Assembly (NCBI RefSeq): GCF_022809095.1
Contig: NZ_JALAZE010000007.1
Span: forward strand, 62,001-126,000
Direction of reading: 5' to 3'
DNA from: Bacillus kexueae
GTDB lineage: Bacteria; Bacillota; Bacilli; Bacillales; Aeribacillaceae
DNA: 64,000 nt
Part shown: positions 40,195-49,974 of the stretch, piece after piece
How the letters are laid out: every line of letters starts with the position of its first letter
Position numbering within the stretch: position 1 is the first letter of the stretch
The notes under the pieces: generated by a model
Databases searched by the model: none
Told to the model about the DNA's origin: nothing
Seen by the model: only the letters and a program-made list of their open reading frames with translations
Position numbers and translations under genes: made by a program

Positions 40195-41514
40195 TTAAGT
40201 CGTTACCGTTTTAGAACGTTGAGACAATTGACCAGTAGCTTTACCTATTGCTTGTTCTAAATCATCGAGTAAATCATCAATATGCTCAATTCCGACTGAC
40301 AAACGAATCAAGTCCTCCGTAACCCCCGCTTCTTTTAATTCGTCTTGATTTAATTGCTGGTGAGTAGTACTCGCAGGATGGATGATCAAACTTTTCGCAT
40401 CTCCTACGTTTGCTACGTGGGACCATAATTCAACTTTATCAATAAGCGTCCGACCGGCTTCTCGACCGCCTTTAATTCCGAAAACGACGACAGCTCCTGC
40501 TCCTTTTGGTAAATACCGTTCGCATAACGCATAGGCAGGATGATCTTCTAATTCTGGATATAACACCCAATCAACAGCAGGATGTTGTTTTAAGTACTGT
40601 ACGACCTTCCTCGTATTTTCAATATGTTCCTTCATTCGAACATGAAGAGTTTCTAACCCTAAGTTAAATTGAAACGCATTAAGCGAACTCATCGCTGGCC
40701 CTAAATCACGTAGTAATTGAACACGCGCTTTTACAATGAAAGCGATATGCCCGACCGCTTCTGCATATACAAGATTATGATAACTAGGGTCAGGTGTTGT
40801 GAAGCCTGGGAATTTCGGTGAATTCCAATCAAAAGTACCACCGTCAACAATGATTCCTCCTAATGTCGTACCATTTCCGAGCAACCATTTTGTAGCCGAG
40901 TGTACAACAATATCCGCTCCATGATTGATTGGTTGACATAAATAAGGAGTTGCAAACGTGTTATCAACAATTAGAGGAATGCCTGCATCATGAGCAATGT
41001 CTGCTACTTTTTTAATATCGAGAACTTGCAATGAAGGATTTCCAATCGTTTCTGCAAATATCGCTTTTGTCTTCGATGTGATTGCATTCTGAAAATGCTC
41101 TGGATCAGACTGGTCAACAAAAATTGTTTTTATCCCATATTTCGGTAACGTCGTGGCAAATAAATTGTACGTTCCTCCATACAAAGAAGAGGATGCAACA
41201 ATTTCATCTCCTGCATTGGCAATATTTAATATTGCTAGAGTAATAGCTGCCATCCCACTAGCAACAGCTAATGCTCCAACCCCTCCCTCTAAAGAAGCTA
41301 CTCTCTCTTCAAAAACAGTAACCGTAGGGTTATGAATTCGAGAATAAATATACCCTTCTTCTTTTAACGCAAATAAATTAGCTGCGTGGTCAGCATTCTC
41401 AAAAACATACGCGTTGGATTGATAAATTGGAACAGCTCTGGCTCCTGTTACCGGATCTTTCTTTAATCCCCCATGAACATTTAACGTCTCTAACCGATAT
41501 GTTTTCTCTGACAT
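40195..41514 (-). CDS. metY: O-acetylhomoserine sulphhydrylase (MetY type)
   Basis: A 439-residue PLP enzyme of the Cys/Met metabolism family that makes homocysteine from O-acetylhomoserine and sulphide. The PLP lysine is K209 (HSATKW) and the length exceeds that of the shorter MetB/MetC enzymes, as expected for MetY. It reads toward metNPQ but that operon has its own promoter past the metY stop. I see no S-box in front of metY. Confidence 0.93.
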   Translation of the reverse strand: MSEKTYRLETLNVHGGLKKDPVTGARAVPIYQSNAYVFENADHAANLFALKEEGYIYSRIHNPTVTVFEERVASLEGGVGALAVASGMAAITLAILNIANAGDEIVASSSLYGGTYNLFATTLPKYGIKTIFVDQSDPEHFQNAITSKTKAIFAETIGNPSLQVLDIKKVADIAHDAGIPLIVDNTFATPYLCQPINHGADIVVHSATKWLLGNGTTLGGIIVDGGTFDWNSPKFPGFTTPDPSYHNLVYAEAVGHIAFIVKARVQLLRDLGPAMSSLNAFQFNLGLETLHVRMKEHIENTRKVVQYLKQHPAVDWVLYPELEDHPAYALCERYLPKGAGAVVVFGIKGGREAGRTLIDKVELWSHVANVGDAKSLIIHPASTTHQQLNQDELKEAGVTEDLIRLSVGIEHIDDLLDDLEQAIGKATGQLSQRSKTVTT

Positions 41515-41743
41515 TCCTCATCCTCCTCTTTCTCGAACGAATATAATACCCATTAAACCACTTTGTTTTATCAAAAGTCAATGAATATTCAGAATTTATA
41601 ATCTTTAAATACTATTGAATGATCTACATTGAAATTATTTTTGGGGAGTAAAAAACTTTGTTGAATGTATAATATATTTTTCAAAAATTAAATAATTGCT
41701 CAACTGAGTTACACTAAACTCAATCAACATCATAAAGGGGGGA

Positions 41744-42070
41744 TTAGCGATTAAATTTACATAAAGTGAGGATGGATTCTAATCGGAGAATGTCCCTGTA
41801 TTTCCCTTCCACTTGAATCATTCGTAAATTGTTTAGCTGTTGAAGCCGTAGCTCTCCTTCCCATAACTCATCCCAATGTTCTTGATTTCCACTAATTTTG
41901 ATATGCCAATTCCCATTTCCATTTTCCTGTTTTTCAATCCCCTCTTCCGAAAGTCTATATGTCTCGAAACAGCCTCCTAAAGAGTTAAAAGCAATAAAAA
42001 TCGGCTCCTTCGGAAAAAGAGGCTTAACTAGATGGTTCGTATTCAATTGCATTATCATTTTTTCGAACAC
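41744..42070 (-). CDS. Uncharacterised small protein
   Basis: A 108-residue soluble protein that I do not recognise with certainty. It shows alternating strands and a helix-like end (WDELWEGELRLQQLNNLRMIQVEGKY spans about 70-95); the general look recalls SCP2-like small domains, but this is only an impression. GTG 42070 is the best start, with GGAGGTGA 5 bases upstream; the ATG at 42085 overlaps that site. It is monocistronic between metY and a repeat. Confidence 0.6.
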   Translation of the reverse strand: MFEKMIMQLNTNHLVKPLFPKEPIFIAFNSLGGCFETYRLSEEGIEKQENGNGNWHIKISGNQEHWDELWEGELRLQQLNNLRMIQVEGKYRDILRLESILTLCKFNR

Positions 42071-42231
42071 CGTATTCACCTCCATTTGTCTACCTTCGAA
42101 AGATTAAATGACTATAAAGGAGATTTCTATCTTTTAGACGCCTTTCCTTCTCAATCTTCTCGACATCTTTTAGTGTTTTCAGACATATTTCCTGAGAAAT
42201 ATGTAGAAAATACAGTTTTTCTCTCTAATAA

Positions 42232-42405
42232 GAAGAGCGCAAAGCGCAAGTCCTTAGGCGAAGGGCGCTTTAGGACCTGCGAGGAGGCTTCCGTCGCACA
42301 GCAGGGCCGAGGCGACCCGAGCTGATGGCGCTTTGCGCTAGACACCAAAAAAACGGTAAAGAGAATACTTTAACACTTTGTTGAACTTAAACTTTCTGTA
42401 ACAAC
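42232..42405. repeat. Dispersed repeat unit A, copy 5
   Basis: Same orientation, with the longer GCGCAAAGCGCAAGTCC left end and small changes in the core (CTTTAGGACC; a missing C in GTCGCACAGC). The right end TGTAACAA meets the T-tract of the yusE terminator. The roughly 160 bases from the start of the preceding gene to this copy hold nothing recognisable. Confidence 0.9.
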
Positions 42406-42427
42406 AAAAAAAACCGCATTATGCGGC
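42406..42427 (-). terminator. Intrinsic terminator overlapping the yusE stop
   Basis: CCGCAT / ATGCGG hairpin (42414-42426) followed by seven or more T on the minus strand. The stop codon of yusE lies inside the stem-loop. Confidence 0.75.
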
Positions 42428-42727
42428 ATAAGGTTTTAATGATTCATATAAGTGTTCAATAGAATGAAACGCGTATTTTTTATACTTAATTTCTCCCTTT
42501 TCGATAACGAGCAAACAAGGTACACTTTCAACTTTCCATTTTTCTGCATAACGAGGTATGAAATTTAAATCTTTCATATAAATCGTTAGTGAAGGAATAG
42601 CTGCTTCCACAACCGAAAGCATCTTCTTAGCTAATTGGCATGTCCCACATAAAGGAGTATATAAGTATAAGACTATTTTCTCTTTTTCTTCAATTTCTTT
42701 TAATTGTTCTTCAGTTAACTCAATCAT
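42419..42727 (-). CDS. yusE: Thioredoxin-family protein YusE
   Basis: A 102-residue thioredoxin-fold protein with the active-site pair C27-G-T-C30 (PLCGTCQLAK) and the cis-proline region SVPCLLV near residue 75. It probably acts as a cytoplasmic thiol-disulphide oxidoreductase; the partner is unknown. It lies 20 bases after yusF in a likely two-gene operon. Confidence 0.9.
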   Translation of the reverse strand: MIELTEEQLKEIEEKEKIVLYLYTPLCGTCQLAKKMLSVVEAAIPSLTIYMKDLNFIPRYAEKWKVESVPCLLVIEKGEIKYKKYAFHSIEHLYESLKPYAA

Positions 42728-42747
42728 TTTATCTTTTCTTGCACCTC

Positions 42748-43098
42748 TTATGATAAAAATTTTGACTGCACATCAATATTGGCACTTATTAAAACAGAAG
42801 CTAGATGTTGTTCAGGAGCAGATGCTACTTCACGATAAGCTCTGTCTATATATAAATGATACGCCTCAGGAAATTCCCTTTTAAATTGCTTCCTTAGCTT
42901 TTCTCCAGCATCGTCTGCATCAACTAGTATATATACTTCTTTGTACAATACGTGATCGATTAGTTCGTCCAACTTCGTTAAGCTCAAGGTTCCATTTGTA
43001 CAAATGATTTCAATTGGCTCATTAATAACTCTTTCAACTTTACGCTTATCTGACTTTCCTTCTACAATAATAACCTTCTCCACATCAACGACTGCCAT
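42748..43098 (-). CDS. yusF: Toprim-domain protein YusF
   Basis: A 116-residue stand-alone Toprim domain. The catalytic glutamate lies in VIIVEGKSDK near residue 13 and the DxD motif in LVDADDAGEKLR near 62-73, as in ribonuclease M5 and primases. Its role is not known. ATG 43098 is the start, with AGGTG 6 bases upstream; a longer in-frame reading begins at 43125 without a ribosome site. B. subtilis has yusG next to it; here yusG is missing. Confidence 0.87.
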   Translation of the reverse strand: MAVVDVEKVIIVEGKSDKRKVERVINEPIEIICTNGTLSLTKLDELIDHVLYKEVYILVDADDAGEKLRKQFKREFPEAYHLYIDRAYREVASAPEQHLASVLISANIDVQSKFLS

Positions 43099-43331
43099 TC
43101 GCATCACCTGTTTCACATTATACACTTCTATACTAGTTTATTCGAGTAAGTACATATTTTTCCCTTTTTTATTAGGCTGTTTTCATAAAGAGTGTTGTTT
43201 TTTTAACTTAAGAATACTTAACATTCTCTCCATTACATTGGGTAAAAACGATGGTGAACCATTTATACACACTGAAACAATCCTTAAAAAGAGCTTCTTA
43301 TGGAAAGAAATCAAGACCAATAAAAAAAGAA

Positions 43332-43360
43332 AGCACCTCCAACAGAAGGCGCTTTGCTTT
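43332..43360 (-). terminator. Intrinsic terminator of gcvH
   Basis: AAAGCGCCTT / AGGTGCTTT stem (G-T pair included) with TTTTTTT tail on the minus strand. Confidence 0.8.
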
Positions 43361-43361
43361 A

Positions 43362-43745
43362 TTATTCTTCATTTGTCATTTCTTCGTACTGTTCAGCAGT
43401 CATTAACTTTTCAATTTCGCTCATGTCTTTTGGCTCAACAACAATCATCCATGCTTTTTCATAAGGAGATTCGTTTACAAATTCAGGGCTGTCATCAAGG
43501 TCTTCATTGATTTCCACAACTGTTCCACTAATTGGTGCGTATAGCTCAGAAACTGTTTTTACGGACTCAACGCTACCGAATGGTTCGTTTGCTTCAATTT
43601 CATCTCCTACTTCCGGAAGCTCAACAAACACGATATCACCGAGTTCTGATTGAGCAAAGTCAGTAATTCCGACACGAACTTTGTCTCCTTCTACTTTTAC
43701 CCACTCATGTTCTTCTGAATAACGCAATTCCTTTGGTGTGTTCAT
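43362..43745 (-). CDS. gcvH: Glycine cleavage system H protein
   Basis: A 127-residue lipoyl carrier of the glycine cleavage system, which also supplies lipoyl groups to 2-oxoacid dehydrogenases in Bacillus. The lipoylated lysine is K63 ([11 protein letters not shown]). ATG 43745 gives the family length and lies 9 bases after GGAGG. Other gcv genes are not in the window. It depends on LipA (18.6-19.5 kb). Confidence 0.96.
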   Translation of the reverse strand: MNTPKELRYSEEHEWVKVEGDKVRVGITDFAQSELGDIVFVELPEVGDEIEANEPFGSVESVKTVSELYAPISGTVVEINEDLDDSPEFVNESPYEKAWMIVVEPKDMSEIEKLMTAEQYEEMTNEE

Positions 43746-43807
43746 CCCTATTTCCCTCCACAAAAATGTAATTTATGATGAAAAAGATTTAAAAAATCTT
43801 TTTCTTA

Positions 43808-44164
43808 TTACAGCCAAGTCGCTTCAAATTGTTCTTCTTTAAATCCTACTGTAACTCGCTCTCCATCCGTTAGGATCGGACGCTTCAATAACATACCATC
43901 CGATGCAAGAATGTCGAGTAATTCTTCTTCTGAAGCTGTTTTCACTTTATCTTTTAATCCTAATTCACGATACTTTTGACCGCTTGTATTAAAAAACTTT
44001 TTCAGTTCCAAGCCACTTTTCTCATATAAGCTTTTTAATTCCTCTTTACTTGGAGGATTTTCCACAATATGTACAGCTTCAAATGAAACATTATGTTCTT
44101 CTAACCATTTTTTCGCTTTACGGCATGTCCCACATTTAGGATACCAATAAAATGTACGTGACAT
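43808..44164 (-). CDS. yusI: ArsC/Spx-family protein YusI
   Basis: A 118-residue thioredoxin-fold protein of the arsenate reductase-like/Spx group. The CxxC pair is C11-G-T-C14 (YPKCGTCRKA), and LLKRPILTDGERVTVGF near the C-terminus is a family signature. No arsenic genes are near, so arsenate reduction is doubtful; it is likely a redox-linked protein of unknown target. Same position as in B. subtilis, between gcvH and fadE. Confidence 0.9.
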   Translation of the reverse strand: MSRTFYWYPKCGTCRKAKKWLEEHNVSFEAVHIVENPPSKEELKSLYEKSGLELKKFFNTSGQKYRELGLKDKVKTASEEELLDILASDGMLLKRPILTDGERVTVGFKEEQFEATWL

Positions 44165-44347
44165 GATTTCACCACCTAGTAGACTTCCTTATTCGTATTG
44201 TAGCATATTCTTTCTATCAAGGATAACAAGTTCATTTTAATTTTTTCTTTTTTCGAAATTGTATTGAATTCATCATTTAGACATTTACCCACTTTAGCAT
44301 TTCCAACATTTTTATGTTTACTCATAAGAAAATAGTTTTTCAAAGTA

Positions 44348-44377
44348 AAGAGGTACCCAGATCGACAGGTACCTCAA
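44348..44377 (-). terminator. Intrinsic terminator of fadNAE
   Basis: GAGGTACC / GGTACCTC stem with a 10-base loop followed by TTTACTTT on the minus strand, just past the fadE stop. Confidence 0.8.
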
Positions 44378-44385
44378 AGTTCATA

Positions 44386-46170
44386 TTAAACTGTGTAACG
44401 TTCTTCTTCTAACACATGTTTAGCAATTTCTCGTTTCTTTTCAATTACATTGATAGGCGTGTGACGAGTTAATTTACGTAGTGCTGAAAGCATCATTCGT
44501 AACGTATCACCTGATTCCACAGCTACTAAGGACTCTTTTGCGTGTGCTTCAATTTCGTTAAATGCCTCTTGGCAATATACTTGTGTGTAAAGTAATTTTT
44601 GTTTACTTTTTTCTTCGCCAAATTTTGCAATAGACTTCTCAGTACGAAGCACCGCAGATTCCATTGCATACACATTGTTAATGATGTCTGCTAGGTTCAC
44701 TAACACTTCTTGCTCATTTTGTAATTTAGGGCCGTATTTTTGTGCAGCCAAGCCAGCAACCATTAACGCCACTTTCTTTGCATTACGAACTAAATACTTT
44801 TCTTGCTCTAGGACACCATCTCCCACTTCCTCTGGCATCATCATCATTAATTCTTCTTGTAAACTTTGCGCTTTTTGTAAGAGCGGGAGTTCACCTTTCA
44901 TTGCTTTTCGTAAATACGTGCCTGGTACGAGAAGGCGATTGATTTCATTGGTACCTTCAAAAATTCGATTAATTCGGGAATCACGATAAGCCCTTTCTAC
45001 TTCATATTCAGCCATAAATCCATACCCACCATGGATTTGGACGCCTTCATCCGCTATGAAGTCTAATGTTTCGGAGCCAAATACTTTCCCAAGCGAACAT
45101 TCAATAGCGTACTCAGCGATTGATGCCGCCACCGCTTTTCCATCTTTCGCTTCTTCTGGAGCTAGTTTACTCATTCGATCTTCGAATAGACCAACTGTGC
45201 GATATACAGAGCTCTCCATTGCGTACAATTTAGAAGTCATATTCGCAAGTTTTTCTTGGATGAGTGGGAATTTTGCAATCGGTTGTTTAAATTGTTGACG
45301 TTGGTTTGCATATTGTGCGGATAATTCCACCACTCGCTTACTTGCTCCAATCGCTCCCACTGCGAGCTTATAACGTCCGATGTTTAAAATATTAAAAGCG
45401 ATTACATGTCCTTTTCCTACTTCTCCTAGTAAGTTCTCTTTTGGAACAGGCACATCTTCTAAAATGAGTGTACGGGTAGATGAACTTTTAATCCCCATTT
45501 TCTTTTCTTCCGGACCAGTAGATACGCCTGGATAATCACGTTCTACGATAAAGGCTGTGAAGTGCTCTCCATCTACTTTTGCATAGACAACAAATACGTC
45601 AGCGAATGCAGAGTTTGTAATCCACTGTTTTTCTCCATTTAAAATGTAGTGCGTCCCTTCAGCGTTTAATTTTGCTGTTGTCTTCGCACCTAATGCATCT
45701 GATCCAGAGCCTGGTTCTGTTAAGGCATAAGCTGCAATTTTTTCACCAGTCGCTAATCCAGGTAAGTACTTCTGCTTTTGCTCCTCTGTTCCGAATAATA
45801 CAATCGGTAAGGATCCGATTCCGACATGTGCCCCGAATGTAATGGAAAAGCCACCTGCACGAGAAAATTTTTCAGCAATTAAAGCTGAGCTTACTTTATC
45901 AAGCCCTAATCCACCATACTCCTCTGGTACATCCGCTCCTAGTAATCCTAAGTCTCCCGCTTGTCGAAGGAGTTTTACAGAAATATCAAATTGATGATTT
46001 TCTAAGTCTTCAATATGTGGAACGACGTCGTTTACAACAAAATCCTCAGTCGTTTTTGCAATCATTTTATGCTCATCCGTAAAATCTTCTGGTGTAAAAA
46101 CACGATCCGCTGAAATATCCTCTAAAATAAACCCGCCGCCTTTGATATAGGATTCTGTTTGATTCGCCAT
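44386..46170 (-). CDS. fadE: Acyl-CoA dehydrogenase FadE
   Basis: A 594-residue FAD enzyme for the first step of fatty-acid beta-oxidation, in the long form with an extra C-terminal helical domain. Motifs YALTEPGSGSDA near 142, GEKQWITNS near 172 and RIFEGTNEINR near 395-405 are intact. ATG 46170 with GGGAGGAA upstream gives the B. subtilis length; an in-frame extension begins at 46185. Third gene of fadN-fadA-fadE. Confidence 0.95.
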   Translation of the reverse strand: MANQTESYIKGGGFILEDISADRVFTPEDFTDEHKMIAKTTEDFVVNDVVPHIEDLENHQFDISVKLLRQAGDLGLLGADVPEEYGGLGLDKVSSALIAEKFSRAGGFSITFGAHVGIGSLPIVLFGTEEQKQKYLPGLATGEKIAAYALTEPGSGSDALGAKTTAKLNAEGTHYILNGEKQWITNSAFADVFVVYAKVDGEHFTAFIVERDYPGVSTGPEEKKMGIKSSSTRTLILEDVPVPKENLLGEVGKGHVIAFNILNIGRYKLAVGAIGASKRVVELSAQYANQRQQFKQPIAKFPLIQEKLANMTSKLYAMESSVYRTVGLFEDRMSKLAPEEAKDGKAVAASIAEYAIECSLGKVFGSETLDFIADEGVQIHGGYGFMAEYEVERAYRDSRINRIFEGTNEINRLLVPGTYLRKAMKGELPLLQKAQSLQEELMMMMPEEVGDGVLEQEKYLVRNAKKVALMVAGLAAQKYGPKLQNEQEVLVNLADIINNVYAMESAVLRTEKSIAKFGEEKSKQKLLYTQVYCQEAFNEIEAHAKESLVAVESGDTLRMMLSALRKLTRHTPINVIEKKREIAKHVLEEERYTV

Positions 46171-46210
46171 ATAAATTCCTCCCATTCCTTTGTAAGAATT
46201 TCTTTTTTCT

Positions 46211-47389
46211 TTATGAAATTAGCTCAAATACTCCCGCAGCACCCATTCCTCCACCGATACACATCGTAACGACACCGAATTGTTCATTTCGACGTCTCAT
46301 TTCGTGAAGAAGCGTTAAGGTGAGTTTTGCACCTGTACATCCAAGTGGATGCCCTAGCGCAATTGCACCACCATTGACATTTACCTTTTCTTCATCGAGT
46401 CCTAATTCGCGAATAACTTGAATCGATTGGGAAGCGAATGCCTCATTTAATTCAAATAGCCCGACATCTGCTATTTGTAGACCTGCTAACTCAAGTGCTT
46501 TTGGAATCGCAACGACAGGACCTATTCCCATTACTTCTGGTGGAACACCACCAACTGCAAAGGAGCGGAATTTTGCTAAAGGCTTGAGCCCTAGTGACTC
46601 TGCCTTCTCTTTATCCATTACCATTACAGCTGCTGCCCCATCGCTCGTTTGTGAAGAATTCCCTGCAGTTACGGAACCATCGATGGAAAACGCAGGTTTT
46701 AATGTTGATAAAACATCACGATTCGTTTCTGGTCGAACTCCCTCATCTTGTGAAAATCTCACATGTTGCTCAGTCAATTTATGGTCGTCTCCCACAGACC
46801 TTACAGTCACATCAACCGGCACAATTTCCTCTGAAAACTTTCCTTCTTCAATGGCTCTTGCAGCTCTTTGGTGACTACGAACCGCAAAAGCATCTTGATC
46901 TTCTCGACTAATGCCATATTTTCTTGCCACTTGCTCTGCTGTATGCCCCATGCTCATATAGTACTCTGGAGCTTCTTCAGCTAGTGTGGCATTTGGACGA
47001 ACTACGTGTCCCATCATCGGAACGAGACTCATCGATTCAGCCCCACCAGCAATCACTGTATCAGCATGCCCAAGCATGATTCGTTCCGCTCCATACGCAA
47101 TGGCTTGTAAACCAGATGAACAATATCGGTTAATTGTTATGGCAGGTACAGTATGTGGAAGACCAGCAAGCGCACCAATATTTCGAGCCATATTAAGTCC
47201 TTGCTCTGCTTCTGGCATCGCACATCCAAAAATTAAATCATCCACATTACCTTCATAGTTCCCTGCTCTTTTCAACGTTTCTTTTACAACTAATGCTCCT
47301 AAATCGTCCGGACGAACATGCGCTAATGTTCCTTTTTTGGCTTTGCCGACTGGTGTTCTTGCACCAGCAACAATAACAGCTTCTCTCAT
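46211..47389 (-). CDS. fadA: Acetyl-CoA C-acyltransferase (thiolase) FadA
   Basis: A 392-residue thiolase for the last step of beta-oxidation. The nucleophile is C90 ([11 protein letters not shown]), with [20 protein letters not shown] and the acid/base cysteine in CIGGGMG near the C-terminus. It follows fadN by 16 bases, after GGAGGAGA. Confidence 0.96.
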   Translation of the reverse strand: MREAVIVAGARTPVGKAKKGTLAHVRPDDLGALVVKETLKRAGNYEGNVDDLIFGCAMPEAEQGLNMARNIGALAGLPHTVPAITINRYCSSGLQAIAYGAERIMLGHADTVIAGGAESMSLVPMMGHVVRPNATLAEEAPEYYMSMGHTAEQVARKYGISREDQDAFAVRSHQRAARAIEEGKFSEEIVPVDVTVRSVGDDHKLTEQHVRFSQDEGVRPETNRDVLSTLKPAFSIDGSVTAGNSSQTSDGAAAVMVMDKEKAESLGLKPLAKFRSFAVGGVPPEVMGIGPVVAIPKALELAGLQIADVGLFELNEAFASQSIQVIRELGLDEEKVNVNGGAIALGHPLGCTGAKLTLTLLHEMRRRNEQFGVVTMCIGGGMGAAGVFELIS

Positions 47390-47405
47390 TTCCGGTCTCC
47401 TCCCC

Positions 47406-49790
47406 TTAGTTACGAAGTGGTTTTCCTTTCACTAACATGTGTTGCATACGTTGTTGCGACTTCGGCTCACCGATTAAGCTTAAGAATGCTTCACGCTCAA
47501 TCTCTAGTAAGTATTCTTCATCAACTTCTGTTCCGAATGGAACTTTACCACCTGAAAGAACATAAGCTAGCTTTTTAGCGATTTTTAGATCATGTTCTGA
47601 AGCATACCCTGATAAGTGCATCGACTGTGCTCCTAGCAACATCGTCGCATAGCCGGATTCACCCACTACAGGGATTTTCTTTTTAACGGGTGCACGATAA
47701 CCAGCATCAAATAGTGATATAACTTTTTGCTTTGCATCAGATAAAAGGTGATCTGCGTTCATACTAATTCCGTCATATTGATTAAGGAACCCGTTTGTCC
47801 GAGCTTCTTCTGCCGAAGTAGATACTTTAGCCGTCGCAATTGTTTCGAACACTTTGTTCGCTACTTTTTGAAGGTCAAAATTCGTTCCTTTCGGCATACT
47901 ATCTAAGTGTTTAATATATAACTCTTTATTTCCGCCACCACCAGGGATTAATCCAACTCCAACCTCTACAAGACCCATATACGTTTCACTAGCCGCTTGA
48001 ATGCTAGCAGTCGGTAAACACACTTCTGCTCCACCACCGAGAGTCATTTGGAAAGGAGCTGATACTACTGGCTTCGAGCTATACTTAACTTTCATCATCG
48101 CCTCTTGGAAACGACGAACGACCATATCAATTTCGAAGTAATTGTCATCTTGCGCTTCCATCAAAATCATTGCTAAGTTCGCTCCGACACAAAAGTTTTT
48201 CCCTTGGTTTCCGATGACAAGCCCTTTGTAATTTTTCTCGACTTCTTCTACAGCAAAATTAATCATTTGAATAATATCAAGACCGATCGCATTATTTGGG
48301 GAATGGAATTCTAATAGTGCTACATCATCCCCTAAATCAATGAGGCTAGCGCCACTATTTTTCTTAATGACTCCTTTTGCTTCTTTTAACGAAGCAATGT
48401 GTATAACCTTTTTGTTTTCTTCAACTGGTCGGTATTCACCTTGAGCGTAGTAGAAATGACCGTCTTTGTCTTTCTTGTAGAAGGATTCAAATCCTTTCTC
48501 CAACATTTCTTCTACCCATTGTGGGGGATTTAAGCCTTGTTTCTTCATTTTTTCAACAGACTGCTTCACACCAATGGCATCCCACATTTCAAATGGCCCT
48601 AGCTGCCAGCCGAATCCCCATTTCATTGCTCTGTCAATGGCAACAATATCATCCGCAATTTCTCCACGTAGCTGAGCCGAATAAACGAGAGTAGGTGCTG
48701 ATATATTCCACAATAGTTGCCCAGCCTTATCCTCCGAATACAAAAGCGCTTTCAATTTATTCTTTAACCCTTTTGCTTGCTTAGCCATCTCAGTAGCAGC
48801 TGTTTTCAGTTTTTTACGCTCGCCATATTCAAGCGTTTCGTAATTAAGCTCTAAAATTTCTTTTCCAACTTTCTTATAAAAGCCAGCACCTGTTTTGCTT
48901 CCTAAGCGTTTTTCTTCCAATAATGTTTTCATAAATGCAGGTGGGTCAAAAACGTCTTTTTCTGAACCTTCTACTTGGTCATACACGTTTTTGGCAACGT
49001 GTAAGAATGTGTCTAACCCTACGACATCAAGAGTACGGAATGTTGCACTTTTTGGTCTTCCAATTAATGGACCTGTAATCGAGTCTACCTCTCCTACAGA
49101 ATAGCCACCTTTCATCATTTCTTTAACTGTGACTAACAGTCCGTAAGTACCAATACGGTTAGCGATGAAGTTTGGTGTATCCTTTGCTTCAACTACACCT
49201 TTTCCAAGTACCTCTTCTCCAAATTGCTTCATAAATGCTAATACATTCTCATCCGTTTTCTTTGTTGGTATAATTTCTAGAAGCTTTAAGTATCGCGGAG
49301 GATTAAAGAAATGTGTGCCTAAGAAGTGTTTCTGGAAGTCGTCTGAACGCCCCTCAGCCATTGCTTCAATGGAAATTCCTGAGGTGTTCGAGCTTACTAT
49401 ACTGCCTTGTTTACGGTGGAGATCTATTTGTTCAAATACTTTTTTCTTAATATCTAAACGCTCAACAACCACTTCGATAATCCAATCGACTTCGTTTAAT
49501 TGAGCTAAGTCATCTTCTAAATTCCCAGCTCGAATGAGTTGAAGATTCTCTTTTGAGGTTAATGGAGCTGGTTTTTGTTTTAGCAATTTTTTTATTGCCT
49601 CATTCGAAAGACGGTTACGAACTTGTTTGTCTTGCAACGTTAAGCCTTGCAATTTTTCCTTTTCTGTTAATTCATTTGGTACGATATCAAGTAGTAATAC
49701 TGGAATGCCAACGTTTGCTAAATGTGCGGCAATTCCGGAACCCATTACTCCCGAACCGATAACCGCAGCTTTTTTAATTTGCTGGACCAT
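47406..49790 (-). CDS. fadN: 3-hydroxyacyl-CoA dehydrogenase / enoyl-CoA hydratase FadN
   Basis: A 794-residue fusion with the order seen in Bacillus FadN: an N-terminal NAD-binding hydroxyacyl-CoA dehydrogenase (GSGVMGSGIAAHLA from about residue 12) and a C-terminal crotonase domain (about 470-690; GNQGKNFCVGANL, GGGAEVCLP). ATG 49790 has GGGG 7 bases upstream; a GTG lies one codon earlier. First gene of fadNAE, preceded by a perfect FadR box. Confidence 0.96.
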   Translation of the reverse strand: MVQQIKKAAVIGSGVMGSGIAAHLANVGIPVLLLDIVPNELTEKEKLQGLTLQDKQVRNRLSNEAIKKLLKQKPAPLTSKENLQLIRAGNLEDDLAQLNEVDWIIEVVVERLDIKKKVFEQIDLHRKQGSIVSSNTSGISIEAMAEGRSDDFQKHFLGTHFFNPPRYLKLLEIIPTKKTDENVLAFMKQFGEEVLGKGVVEAKDTPNFIANRIGTYGLLVTVKEMMKGGYSVGEVDSITGPLIGRPKSATFRTLDVVGLDTFLHVAKNVYDQVEGSEKDVFDPPAFMKTLLEEKRLGSKTGAGFYKKVGKEILELNYETLEYGERKKLKTAATEMAKQAKGLKNKLKALLYSEDKAGQLLWNISAPTLVYSAQLRGEIADDIVAIDRAMKWGFGWQLGPFEMWDAIGVKQSVEKMKKQGLNPPQWVEEMLEKGFESFYKKDKDGHFYYAQGEYRPVEENKKVIHIASLKEAKGVIKKNSGASLIDLGDDVALLEFHSPNNAIGLDIIQMINFAVEEVEKNYKGLVIGNQGKNFCVGANLAMILMEAQDDNYFEIDMVVRRFQEAMMKVKYSSKPVVSAPFQMTLGGGAEVCLPTASIQAASETYMGLVEVGVGLIPGGGGNKELYIKHLDSMPKGTNFDLQKVANKVFETIATAKVSTSAEEARTNGFLNQYDGISMNADHLLSDAKQKVISLFDAGYRAPVKKKIPVVGESGYATMLLGAQSMHLSGYASEHDLKIAKKLAYVLSGGKVPFGTEVDEEYLLEIEREAFLSLIGEPKSQQRMQHMLVKGKPLRN

Positions 49791-49812
49791 CACGTATCCC
49801 CTTTCGTTCTTT

Positions 49813-49830
49813 TGAATGAATACTCATTCA
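49813..49830. promoter_or_regulatory. FadR operator of fadNAE
   Basis: TGAATGAATACTCATTCA is a perfect match to the B. subtilis FadR consensus TGAATGAMTANTCATTCA. It lies between the promoter and the fadN start, where binding would block transcription until long-chain acyl-CoA is present. Confidence 0.93.
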
Positions 49831-49875
49831 TTTTTTCACCTAAAAAAATATGAGTCTTAAATTCTCTTCTTTTAT

Positions 49876-49904
49876 AATATAAAATATTTCGAAAATTTGT
49901 TCAA
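49876..49904 (-). promoter_or_regulatory. Promoter of fadNAE
   Basis: TTGAAC (49899-49904) and TATATT (49876-49881) with a 17-base spacer, upstream of the FadR box. Confidence 0.75.
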
Positions 49905-49974
49905 TACTTTTCCATTATTTTTGCTTAAAATTAGCCATTTAGGAAAACTTAATGTTTATAAAGGGGGTGATATA

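Noticed and set aside
43808-44164. Arsenic resistance gene arsC
   Set aside because: The fold matches, but no ars genes are nearby and the locus is the conserved yusI position.
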